Positions 15,996 to 24,582 of a stretch of 64,000 nt of DNA are shown piece after piece. The position numbers and the translations under genes are program-made. The DNA comes from Phenylobacterium sp. (GTDB lineage: Bacteria; Pseudomonadota; Alphaproteobacteria; Caulobacterales; Caulobacteraceae): NCBI RefSeq assembly GCF_016124325.1, contig NZ_WGNY01000003.1:1-64000 (forward strand). The letters run 5' to 3'. The notes below the pieces were generated by a model. That model saw only the letters and a program-made list of their open reading frames with translations, was not told the DNA's origin and ran no database searches. How positions within the stretch are numbered: the stretch's first letter is position 1; every line of letters begins with the position of its first letter.

Positions 15996-17243
15996 ATGGC
16001 TCGCATGAAGTTCGGCGCGTTCCTCGCCCCGCACCACCCCATCGGCGAACATCCGATGCTGCAGATGCGCAACGACATCAAGTTCGCCGCGCACCTCGAC
16101 GCCCTGGGCTACGACGAGTTCTGGGTGGGCGAGCACCACTCCACGGGCTGGGAGGTGATCGCCTCGCCCGAGATGTTCCTGGCGGGCGTGGCGGAGAACA
16201 CCCACCGGATCCGCCTGGGCACGGGCGTGGTCTCGCTGCCCTACCACCACCCCTTCAACGTCGCCCAGCGGATGGTCCAGCTGGACCACATGAGCGGCGG
16301 GCGCGTGATCTTCGGCACCGGCCCGGGGGCCCTGCCGTCGGACGCCTATATGCTGGGGATCGACCCGATGACCCAGCGCGACCGCCAGGACGAGGCGATC
16401 GGGGTGCTGCAGCGGCTGTTCCGCGGCGAGCGGGTGACCCACGAGAGCGACTGGTTCACGCTGAAGGACGCCCGGCTGCAGCTGTTCCCGCTGCAGGAGG
16501 AGCTGCCGATGGTCACGGCCTCGTCGATCAGCCCGTCGGGCATGACCCTGGCCGGCAAGTACGGGATCGGCGTGCTGTCGATCGGCTCGAACTCCGACGC
16601 CGGGCTGGCGGCGCTGCCGACGCAGTGGAAGTTCGCCGAGGAGTCGGCGGCCAAGCACGGCCAGAAGGTCAGCCGCGACGACTGGCGCGTGCTGATGATG
16701 TGGCACATCGCCGAGACCCGCGAGCAGGCCCGCGCCGAGGCGCGCGAGGGCCTGATGCACTGGCACAACGAATACACCGTGGGCACGCTGATGCGGCCGG
16801 GCGCGGAGCTGTTCACCGATCCGGACGAGGCGGTGGACAAGACCGCCTTCGCCGAGGGCTCGGCGGCGGTGATCGGCACGCCGGACGACCTCGTGGCGGC
16901 GATCCGCAAGCTGCAGGCCTCGGCCGGCGGGTTCGGGACGGTGCTGGGCTTCGTGCACGATTGGGCCAACCGCGAGAACACCAACCGCAGCTGGGAGCTG
17001 GTGGCGCGCTACGTGATCCCGGAGGTGCAGGGGCTGCTGGAAGGCTATCGCACCTCGCGCGCCTATGTGGTGGAGCACCGCGAATCGTTCGAGCGCGCGG
17101 GCCAGGCCGTGCTGGCCAAGATCATGTCGCACGAGGGCGCCGCCAAGGCGCTGCAGGAAGGCATGAAGGGCAGCGTCGCCATGCGCTCGCCCAACGCGCC
17201 CGACCTCGACAAGGCGGCCAAGGCGCTGAAGGCCGGGGAGTAG
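15996..17243 (+). CDS. LLM class flavin-dependent oxidoreductase
   Basis: Luciferase-like: GYDEFWVGEHHSTGWEVIASPEMFLAGVAENTHRIRLGTGVVSLPYHHPFNVAQRMVQLDHMSGGR. Confidence 0.9.
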   Translation: MARMKFGAFLAPHHPIGEHPMLQMRNDIKFAAHLDALGYDEFWVGEHHSTGWEVIASPEMFLAGVAENTHRIRLGTGVVSLPYHHPFNVAQRMVQLDHMSGGRVIFGTGPGALPSDAYMLGIDPMTQRDRQDEAIGVLQRLFRGERVTHESDWFTLKDARLQLFPLQEELPMVTASSISPSGMTLAGKYGIGVLSIGSNSDAGLAALPTQWKFAEESAAKHGQKVSRDDWRVLMMWHIAETREQARAEAREGLMHWHNEYTVGTLMRPGAELFTDPDEAVDKTAFAEGSAAVIGTPDDLVAAIRKLQASAGGFGTVLGFVHDWANRENTNRSWELVARYVIPEVQGLLEGYRTSRAYVVEHRESFERAGQAVLAKIMSHEGAAKALQEGMKGSVAMRSPNAPDLDKAAKALKAGE

Positions 17244-17286
17244 GCCGCTTCCGGTTCGCCGCCCGGCGTGTTAGGCGCGGCGCCCC

Positions 17287-18891
17287 ATGAGCACCTCTCC
17301 CGCCGCCGAAGCCGCGCGCCGACGCACCTTCGCGATCATCTCGCACCCTGACGCCGGCAAGACGACCCTGACCGAGAACCTGCTGCTGGCCGGCGGGGCG
17401 ATCCGGGCGGCCGGCGCCGTGCGCGCCCGCGGCGAGAACCGCCGCACCCGGTCGGACTGGATGAAGATCGAGCGCGAGCGCGGGATTTCGGTCTCGGCCT
17501 CGGTGATGACGTTCGACCACGACGGGCTGATGTTCAACCTGCTGGACACGCCCGGCCACGAGGACTTCTCGGAAGACACCTACCGCACCCTGACGGCCGC
17601 CGACGCGGCGGTGATGGTGCTGGACGCCGCCAAGGGCATCGAGCCGCAGACCCTGAAGCTGTTCGAGGTCTGCCGGATGCGCGACATCCCGATCGTCACC
17701 TTCATCAACAAGATGGACCGCGAGGCGCAGGACCCGTTCGAGCTGCTGGACGAGATCGCCTCGAAGCTGGCGCTGGACCCGGCGCCGCTCTACTGGCCGG
17801 CCGGCTCGGGCGGGCGCTTCAAGGGCATGCTGGACCTGCGCCGCGACCAGTTCCTGCCGTTCCAGAAGAAGGGCGGCGGGGCCGACGAGGACGACGGCCA
17901 TCCGCCGGCCGTGGCCTTCAAGGGCAACGCCGTCGTCAGCTACCTCGATCCCGACGAGCAGGAGGAGCTGGGCGAGAACGCCGAGCTGGCCCAGGGCGGG
18001 CTGAAGCCGTTCGACCCGCAGTCGTTCCTGGAAGGCCACATGACGCCCGTCTTCTTCGGCTCGGCGCTGCGCCACTTCGGCGTGGCCCAGCTGCTGGAAG
18101 GCATCGGCGCCTACGCCCCGCCGCCCAAGGCCGTGGCGGCGACCAAGGCGGGCGAGGCGATCCACGTGGCGCCGGGCGACCGCGAGGTCTCGGGCTTCGT
18201 CTTCAAGGTCCAGGCGAACATGGACCCCAACCACCGCGACCGCATCGCCTTCCTGAAGCTGTGCTCGGGCCGGTTCGCGCGCGGCATGAAGCTGAAGGTC
18301 CAGAACACCGGCAAGCAGCTCAGCGTGAACGCGCCGATGATGTTCTTCGCCTCGGACCGGGAGCTGGCCGAGGACGCCTACGCCGGCGACGTGATCGGCA
18401 TCCCCAACCACGGGGTGCTGCGGGTGGGCGACAGCCTGTCGGAGAGCGGGACCATGCGCTTCGCGGGCCTGCCGAACTTCGCCCCCGAAATCCTCCAGCG
18501 CGTGCGGGTCAAGGACCCGCTGAAGGCCAAGCACCTGAAGAAGGCCCTGGAAAGCCTGGCCGAGGAGGGGGTGACGCAGCTGTTCCGCCCGACCCTGGGC
18601 GCCGACTTCATCGTGGGCGCGGTGGGGCAACTCCAGTTCGAGGTGATGGCCGACCGCCTGCGCGAGGAATACCAGCTGGACGTGATCTTCGAGGCGAGCC
18701 CCTACGCCGAGGCCCGCTGGATCACCGGCGAGCGGGCCGAACTGGAGGATTTCGCGGGCAAGCACCGCGGGGCCATGGCCGTCGACATCGACGAGCAGCC
18801 CGTGTTCCTGGCCAAGTCGGCGTGGGAGGTGGGCTACGTGACCGAGCGGTTCCCGAAGGTGGGCTTCGAGCGGTCGAAGGAGCGGGCGTAG
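17287..18891 (+). CDS. prfC: peptide chain release factor 3
   Basis: GTPase motifs ISHPDAGKTTLTENLLLAGGAI, DTPGHEDFSEDTYRTLTAADAAVMVLDAAKGIE, FINKMDRE; full-length 534 aa. Confidence 0.95.
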   Translation: MSTSPAAEAARRRTFAIISHPDAGKTTLTENLLLAGGAIRAAGAVRARGENRRTRSDWMKIERERGISVSASVMTFDHDGLMFNLLDTPGHEDFSEDTYRTLTAADAAVMVLDAAKGIEPQTLKLFEVCRMRDIPIVTFINKMDREAQDPFELLDEIASKLALDPAPLYWPAGSGGRFKGMLDLRRDQFLPFQKKGGGADEDDGHPPAVAFKGNAVVSYLDPDEQEELGENAELAQGGLKPFDPQSFLEGHMTPVFFGSALRHFGVAQLLEGIGAYAPPPKAVAATKAGEAIHVAPGDREVSGFVFKVQANMDPNHRDRIAFLKLCSGRFARGMKLKVQNTGKQLSVNAPMMFFASDRELAEDAYAGDVIGIPNHGVLRVGDSLSESGTMRFAGLPNFAPEILQRVRVKDPLKAKHLKKALESLAEEGVTQLFRPTLGADFIVGAVGQLQFEVMADRLREEYQLDVIFEASPYAEARWITGERAELEDFAGKHRGAMAVDIDEQPVFLAKSAWEVGYVTERFPKVGFERSKERA

Positions 18892-18984
18892 GGCCGCAAA
18901 CCTGCGCTTCGTTAATGCAAGAAGCAGGCCAACTTTCTGATTTTGCGGGAAATTTATTTGGCCAAATTAACCATGTTCGCGAAG

Positions 18985-18999
18985 TTAATGGGTTGTTAA
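18985..18999 (-). promoter_or_regulatory. CtrA-type box TTAA-N7-TTAAC
   Basis: Reverse strand TTAACAACCCATTAAC; ~86 bp upstream of the 19085 ORF, in an AT-rich intergenic region. Confidence 0.55.
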
Positions 19000-19084
19000 G
19001 GCCTTCGGCTCCGGGTTTGCTTCGTCCCGAAAGCGCCCGTCTGGCGCGTTCCAACCTGGGACGCCGGCGGCGCCGGAGCGGCCG

Positions 19085-20458
19085 ATGTTCGAGTTGGGTC
19101 GAGAGCTGAAGCGCCTGTTCGCGTCGGAACGCGCGAAGACGCCGAATGACGGGCTGACCGGGGGCGACACGTCGCTGCTGGAGCTGCTGGACGCCCAGTT
19201 GCTGGCGCAGGAAGCCAAGTCCTGCGACATCGCCGCCGGGCGCATCGGCGCCAAGGACAAGCCCCGTCGCCGGCTGGAGGCCGCCATCGTCTGGCGCGAG
19301 GTGGCCCGCCGTACGGGCGACGCCGTGGCGCTGCGCAAGGCCGCCGCCGGCGCCGAGACCGCCGCCGCGGGCTTCGAGACCGCGAACCGCAAGGACGGAT
19401 GGGCCCGCGCCCGCTGCGAGCAGGCGTTCTGCGCGCTGCTGGGCGCCGAGATCTTCGGCGACCCCGGCCTCAACGCCGCCGCCGAGGTGGCCTTCCAGGA
19501 AGCGCGCACGCTCGTGAAGGGCGGGCTGGCCGCGCCGCTCGCCGACGTGGGCCTGGCCGCCATCGCCGCGCGCCGCACGCTCGATTCCGCCGACGCCGGC
19601 GAGGCCTGGGCCCTGTCGGGCCAGTTCACCGCCCCGATCGCGGCGCTGGATTCCATCGCCAAGCGGGTCACCGCCGCCCGCGCGCTGGCCGCCGAGGCGC
19701 GCCTGATCCGCGCCGAGCTGCTGGCCGGCTGGGGCGCCCGCCTGAAGGACGGCGACCTGCTGGAGGCGGCGGCCCTTGAGGCCGCGACCGCCGCCCAGCG
19801 CCTCGATCCCAACTACGAGCCGCTCACCTGGGCGCGGGCGAAGATCGTCCACGGACAGGCGCTGGCCCTGCGCGGCGAGTCGGTGGGCGACGTCGACGCC
19901 CTGGCCGCCGGCGCCGGCGCCCTGGCCCTGGCCCTCGACAACCTGGCCCGCGATCACAGCCCGCTGGACTGGGCGCGCACCCAGGTGGCGCTGGCCCAGG
20001 CGCTGCAGGCGCTGGGCGACGCCTCGTCGGACGCCCGCGCCTTCGAGCACGCGATCAGCTGCTACGACCGCGCCGGCCTGGTGCTGAAGCAGACCACGAC
20101 CCTGCCGCTGCGCGGCGTGGCCGCCGGCGCGCGCGCCGTCTGCCTGGCCCGCGTGGCCGAACTGACCGGCGACGCCGGCGTGCTGGACGCCGCCGAGGCG
20201 GCCATGAAGATCGAGCTGGGCAAGCTCTCGCCCCGCCGCGACCCGGTGGGCTGGGCGCTGGCCCAGCTGCATCTGGCCCGGCTTTACGAGGCGCGGATGG
20301 GCCTCACCGGCCGCGACAACGGCGAGCGCGCCGCCGCGGTCATGGCGCTCGAGGCGGCCCTGGACGTCTTCGCCGAACACGGCCTGCGCTCGCTGAGCGT
20401 CCTGACCCACGAGGCGATGGAGCGGCTGAGCGGCCCGCGCCCGCAGTTCGGAAACTGA
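19085..20458 (+). CDS. hypothetical protein, alpha-helical/TPR-like repeats
   Basis: Long Ala-rich helical frame with repeated W-A-x-x-Q/LA-like units (LDWARTQVALAQALQALG; VGWALAQLHLARLYEAR). Confidence 0.7.
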   Translation: MFELGRELKRLFASERAKTPNDGLTGGDTSLLELLDAQLLAQEAKSCDIAAGRIGAKDKPRRRLEAAIVWREVARRTGDAVALRKAAAGAETAAAGFETANRKDGWARARCEQAFCALLGAEIFGDPGLNAAAEVAFQEARTLVKGGLAAPLADVGLAAIAARRTLDSADAGEAWALSGQFTAPIAALDSIAKRVTAARALAAEARLIRAELLAGWGARLKDGDLLEAAALEAATAAQRLDPNYEPLTWARAKIVHGQALALRGESVGDVDALAAGAGALALALDNLARDHSPLDWARTQVALAQALQALGDASSDARAFEHAISCYDRAGLVLKQTTTLPLRGVAAGARAVCLARVAELTGDAGVLDAAEAAMKIELGKLSPRRDPVGWALAQLHLARLYEARMGLTGRDNGERAAAVMALEAALDVFAEHGLRSLSVLTHEAMERLSGPRPQFGN

Positions 20459-20470
20459 CGCCGTCAGCCT

Positions 20471-20492
20471 CTCCGCTCATCCCGGCCTTCGC
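20471..20492. repeat. intergenic repeat, second copy of 521-542
   Basis: 22-bp identity. Confidence 0.6.
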
Positions 20493-20563
20493 CGGATGAG
20501 CGGGGGAACGTGTTTCCAACTTGGGATGCAGGGCGCATGCTCCCGGATCGGGAGGATCGCCGC

Positions 20564-21223
20564 ATGCTTCGTTACGCCCTGATCTCCGCCGTCCTGGCCG
20601 CCGGCGCCGCCGGACCGGCGCTGGCCGGCGTCGACTGGACCGCCGCACCCACCGTGGCCGACATGGTCGCGCTCTATCCCGAGAAGGCCAAGGCCGAGGG
20701 GATCGGCGGCGGCGTCGAGCTGGCGTGCACGGTGGCGAGCGGCGGCGCGCTCCGCCAATGCGACGTGCTGGCCGAGACGCCGCGGGGCTACGGCTTCGGG
20801 GCGGCGGCCCGCAAGCTGACCCACCAGATGCGCGCCGAGCCGGTGCTGAAGGGCTCGGAGGTGCGCGTGCCCGTGACCTTCCCGGCCGAGCTGGCCAAGG
20901 GCGAGCCGCTGACCGCCAAGACGCCCATGTGGACCGCGCTGCCGACGGCGGCCGAGCTTCAGGCGGTGGTGCCGAAGACGCCGGGTGGGCCGAACGACAT
21001 CCGCGTGACCCTGCTCTGTGACGTGGAGGACGGCGGCGCCCTGACCGGGTGCGGCGTCGACCGCGAGGAGCCGGGCGGCCACGGCTTCGGCGCGGCGGTG
21101 CTCGGGCTGGCGTCGAAGTTCCGCGTCGAGCTGATGAGCGCCGAGGGCATGCCGACGGTGGGCGCCAAGGTGCGCGTGCCGGTGCGCTTCGATCTCAAGC
21201 CGGTCGACCAGGCCGCGAAGTAG
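20564..21223 (+). CDS. exported protein with two TonB C-terminal-like repeats
   Basis: Signal peptide; internal duplication (VELACTVASGGALRQCDVLAETPRGYGFGAAARKL / VTLLCDVEDGGALTGCGVDREEPGGHGFGAAVLGL). Confidence 0.65.
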   Translation: MLRYALISAVLAAGAAGPALAGVDWTAAPTVADMVALYPEKAKAEGIGGGVELACTVASGGALRQCDVLAETPRGYGFGAAARKLTHQMRAEPVLKGSEVRVPVTFPAELAKGEPLTAKTPMWTALPTAAELQAVVPKTPGGPNDIRVTLLCDVEDGGALTGCGVDREEPGGHGFGAAVLGLASKFRVELMSAEGMPTVGAKVRVPVRFDLKPVDQAAK

Positions 21224-21235
21224 GACCGCCGCGCC

Positions 21236-22003
21236 TCAGCGGCCGCGCCACCAGCGCAGGGCCGCGCGCTCGACCAGTTCGAGCAGGCCGTAGAGCACCA
21301 CGCCCATCACCCCCAGCACGAAGAGGGCGGCGAACATCTTCGCCGTCTGGAGCCGGAAGCTGGCGTCGAGGATGCGCCAGGCCAGGCCCTGGACCTTGCC
21401 CGAGCCGGCGACGAACTCGGAGACCACGGTCCCGACGATGGCGAGGCCGGCGGCCACCTTGTGGCCCTCCAGCAGGAACGGGGCGGCCGAGGGCAGGCGC
21501 AGGCGCAGGAGGCGCTGGAGCCGCGTCGCGCCATAGAGGTCGAACAGGCGCATCAGGTCGGGGTCGGCGGAGCGCAGGCCGGTGACGGCGCCGGAATAGA
21601 TCGGGAAGAACGCCACGATGGTGGCGAGCGCGATCAGGGCGTGCTCGGGGTGGTCGGTGCCGGCCCAGATGTTCACGAGGGGCGCGATGGCGATCACCGG
21701 CGTGACCTGGAGCACCACGGTGATCGGCTGGACGGCCCGCTCCAGCAGGCGGCTGAGGGTGACGGTCAGCGCCAGGGCCTGGGCGATGAGGCTGGCCAGG
21801 ACGAGCGCGATCAGGGCGTTGGACAGGGTGTACCAGGCCGCCTGCAGCAGGCTGGGCCACTCGTCGCGCAGGCTGGCGGCGATCGCCGACGGCGGCGCCA
21901 GGAAATAGACCGGCACGTCGAAGGCGCGGCAGGCGCCCTCCCAGACCGCCAGCAGCAGGGCGATCAGCGCCCACGGCGCGGCGAAGTCGGCGAGACGCCT
22001 CAT
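21236..22003 (-). CDS. ABC transporter permease (SsuC/TauC/ThiX-like)
   Basis: Multiple TM segments; EGHKVAAGLAIVGTVVSEFVAGSGKVQGLAWRI permease motif. Confidence 0.88.
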   Translation of the reverse strand: MRRLADFAAPWALIALLLAVWEGACRAFDVPVYFLAPPSAIAASLRDEWPSLLQAAWYTLSNALIALVLASLIAQALALTVTLSRLLERAVQPITVVLQVTPVIAIAPLVNIWAGTDHPEHALIALATIVAFFPIYSGAVTGLRSADPDLMRLFDLYGATRLQRLLRLRLPSAAPFLLEGHKVAAGLAIVGTVVSEFVAGSGKVQGLAWRILDASFRLQTAKMFAALFVLGVMGVVLYGLLELVERAALRWWRGR

Positions 22004-22737
22004 GCGGCCATCCCCTGGGCCAGCGCCAGCGACACGGTCTCGACCGTGGCGCGGAAGGCGGGGTCGGTGCGGAAGCCGGCGTTGCGCGGCATCGGGCCCT
22101 CGACGGCGACGTCGGCGGCGATGCGGCCGGGGCCCTTGGTCATCACCACCACGCGGCCGGCCATGTAGACCGCCTCTTCGACGTTGTGGGTGACGAAGAC
22201 GATGGCGGGCTTGAGCATCGACCACAGGGCCAGGACGTCGTCGGCCAGCGCGCGGCGGGTGATCTCGTCGAGGGCGGCGAAGGGCTCGTCGAGCAGCAGC
22301 AGGCGGGGCTCGGTCACCAGGGCGCGGGCGAGCGAGACGCGCATGGCCATGCCGCCGGAAAGCTGCGCGGGCCGCGCGGACTCGGCGCCGGAGAGGCCCA
22401 CGCGGGCCAGCGCCGCGTCGGCCCGCTCGCGCGCCTCGCGGCGGGGGACGCCGGCCAGCTCCAGCGGCAGCGTCACATTGGCCCGGGCCGACAGCCAGGG
22501 CGCCAGCGTCGGCGCCTGGAACACCACGGCGGTCTCGCCCAGGCCGGGCGTGCGCTGGACCTCGCCGCGGCCGGGCGCCTCCAGGCCGGCCAGCAGCCGC
22601 AGCGCCGTCGACTTGCCGCAGCCGGAGGGACCGACCAGGGCCACGGTCTCGCCGGGTTGGATCGCCAGGCTGAACGGCCCCAGCGCCCGGCCCCGGGCGT
22701 AGTCGACCTCGACGTCGGTGAGGGCCGCCAGCGTCAT
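22000..22737 (-). CDS. ABC transporter ATP-binding protein
   Basis: Walker A GPSGCGKSTALRLL; LSGGMAMRVSLARAL; Walker B LLLLDEPFAALDE. Confidence 0.93.
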   Translation of the reverse strand: MTLAALTDVEVDYARGRALGPFSLAIQPGETVALVGPSGCGKSTALRLLAGLEAPGRGEVQRTPGLGETAVVFQAPTLAPWLSARANVTLPLELAGVPRREARERADAALARVGLSGAESARPAQLSGGMAMRVSLARALVTEPRLLLLDEPFAALDEITRRALADDVLALWSMLKPAIVFVTHNVEEAVYMAGRVVVMTKGPGRIAADVAVEGPMPRNAGFRTDPAFRATVETVSLALAQGMAA

Positions 22738-22789
22738 CCCCGCCTCCCGCGTCGCGAGCACCGGCGCCCCGTTCGGAGATCGTGCGAGA

Positions 22790-22934
22790 GAGCCCTCTCC
22801 CCCCTGCGGGGAGAGGGTTGGGAGCGGGGGTGTCGGCGGCGTGCTCGCAGGCTGTTGCGTCGGGGTCCCAATTCCTCAGCGCCGAGCAGCATCCCCACCC
22901 CCGACCCCTCCCCGCGAGGGGGAGGGGAGCTGCG
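22790..22934. repeat. intergenic inverted repeat pair
   Basis: gagccctctcccccctgcggggagagggttgggagcgggggtg ... catccccacccccgacccctccccgcgagggggaggggagc. Confidence 0.5.
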
Positions 22935-22972
22935 TCCGCGCCGCAGATCGTCGGCCATCGTCGGCGTTGTCG

Positions 22973-23968
22973 TCACTTCGGGGCGAACTGCAGGGTGTAG
23001 GCTTTGTGCGGGTCGAGCGTCTTCGGATAGACGCCCTGGGCGGCGGCCATGTCGAAGAACGTCTGCCAGCGGGCGTCGCTCATGGCGCCGATCGGCCGGC
23101 CCTCGGCGCCTTCGACGATCTTGTAGGTCCGCATCTTCTCGCGCGCCTGGTCGAGGACGTCCTGGGTCATCTCCGGATTGTCCTTCCGGATCAGGGCGTC
23201 GGCCTTCGACGGGTCGCCGTTCAGATAGTCGCTCCACCCCTTGGCCGAGGCCTCGACGAAGGCCAGGACGGCGGCCGGGTTCTTCAGGATCAGGCTGTCG
23301 GGCGCCAGCACCATGGTGGCGTAGCCGGGGTAGCCCTCGTCGGCCAGCAGGAAGACCTTGGGCTTCAGCCCGGCCTCCTTCTCGATCGTATAGGGCTCGC
23401 TGGTCAGGTAGCCCTGCTGGGCGGCGCGCTTGTCGGCGAGGAAGGGCGCGGGGTTGAAGGTGTACTTGCGCACCTGGTCGTCGGTGAAGCCGTACCTGGC
23501 CTTCAGCCACACCCAGAAGGCGGTGATCGAGGCGTCGGACAGCAGGATCGGGTGGCCCTTGAGGTCGGCGATCTTCTCCACGCCGGTGTCGGGGTGGGCG
23601 ATCAGCACCTGCGGGTCCTTCTGCATGAAGGCGGCGACCGCCTTCACCGGCACGCCCTCCTGGGCCAGGTTCATGACGATGAAGCTGTTGGAGCCCATGC
23701 CGAGGTCCACGGCGCCGGAGGCCAGGAGCTGGGGCACGTTCACGCCGGGCCCGCCCTGGACGATCTTCACGTCGAGGCCGCGGCGGGCGTACTCGCCGGA
23801 GGCCAGGGCCTGGTAGAAGCCGCCCTGCTCGGCCTGGGCGCGCCAGTCGGTGGCGAAGCGGATGGTCACCGGCGCGTTCGCCTCCGGCGCCTTGGCCGGC
23901 TCGGACTTCGGCGAGCACGCGGCCAGGGCGGCGGCCAGCGCCAGGACGACGAAACGCAACGCTTTCAT
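22973..23968 (-). CDS. ABC transporter substrate-binding lipoprotein (NMT1/THI5-like)
   Basis: Lipobox LAAALAACSPK; VTIRFATDWRAQAEQGGFYQALASGEYARRGLDVKIVQGGPGVNVPQLLASGAVDLGMG. Confidence 0.88.
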   Translation of the reverse strand: MKALRFVVLALAAALAACSPKSEPAKAPEANAPVTIRFATDWRAQAEQGGFYQALASGEYARRGLDVKIVQGGPGVNVPQLLASGAVDLGMGSNSFIVMNLAQEGVPVKAVAAFMQKDPQVLIAHPDTGVEKIADLKGHPILLSDASITAFWVWLKARYGFTDDQVRKYTFNPAPFLADKRAAQQGYLTSEPYTIEKEAGLKPKVFLLADEGYPGYATMVLAPDSLILKNPAAVLAFVEASAKGWSDYLNGDPSKADALIRKDNPEMTQDVLDQAREKMRTYKIVEGAEGRPIGAMSDARWQTFFDMAAAQGVYPKTLDPHKAYTLQFAPK

Positions 23969-24027
23969 GGAGACCCTCGCTTCGAGCGCGGCAAGGGTAG
24001 GGCGCTGCGACGGCGCTTCCAAGCGCC

Positions 24028-24150
24028 AGATCCTTCTCCCGTGGAGGAGGTGGCCCGCAGGGCCGGAGGAGGGCCGCTCAGACCTGGCCGCGCCTTGGCC
24101 GGGAGCCTCCTCAGTCGGCTTCGCCGACAGCTCCTCCAGAGGAGGAGCAT
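24028..24150. repeat. intergenic inverted repeat unit (cctcctc...gaggagg family)
   Basis: ccttctcccgtggaggaggtggcccgcagggccggaggaggg ... gagcctcctcagtcggcttcgccgacagctcctccagaggaggagc. Confidence 0.45.
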
Positions 24151-24163
24151 CCGCGCATAGCAA

Positions 24164-24319
24164 GAGGGCGGTGCGCCGGTCGCCCGGCTCACCGCCCTCT
24201 ATACAGATCCGTTGGGGGATCTGCGTCGCCAGGCCAACTGCCAGTTCGGTTCCGGGTCGCCCCGTGGTTTTCCCTGGCCGCCGGCGCCAGACCTCCGGTT
24301 CAAGTTCCGGGTCGCCCCG
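24164..24319. other. hairpin-rich intergenic segment with 16-bp direct repeat
   Basis: GAGGGCGGTG...CACCGCCCTC, CAGATCC...GGATCTG and AACTG-C-CAGTT hairpins; direct repeat GTTCCGGGTCGCCCCG at 24249-24264 and 24304-24319. Confidence 0.4.
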
Positions 24320-24582
24320 GTTCCGTTCCCTTCGCCCTGCCGCTCCGCTCGCTTGCTTCGGGGTCCGCTGTCGCCAGCTTCTCCGTCCGCCGCGCCGCAG
24401 TTCCTGTCGGCAAGAGGACGGTGCGCCTGAACGTTTTGTGACGCAAGCGGGCCCGGCGGCCGGCCTGTGACGCAACTGTCAAAAACCTGTTCGCGGGCGG
24501 TGGAAAACCGTTCGCCGAACGGCGATTTATCCAGCCGGATCAAGCGGAAGATTTCGTCCACAGGAAACCGGGAGTCCGGCGG

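Noticed and set aside
15212-17290. 692-aa plus-strand ORF overlapping the deacetylase and LLM genes
   Set aside because: Out-of-frame Gly/Arg/Pro-rich translation; the alternative frames carry real domains.
24160-24480. Known housekeeping RNA (tmRNA, 6S, RNase P, SRP)
   Set aside because: Signature motifs of these RNAs are not present on either strand as far as I can read; left as an unknown structured region.
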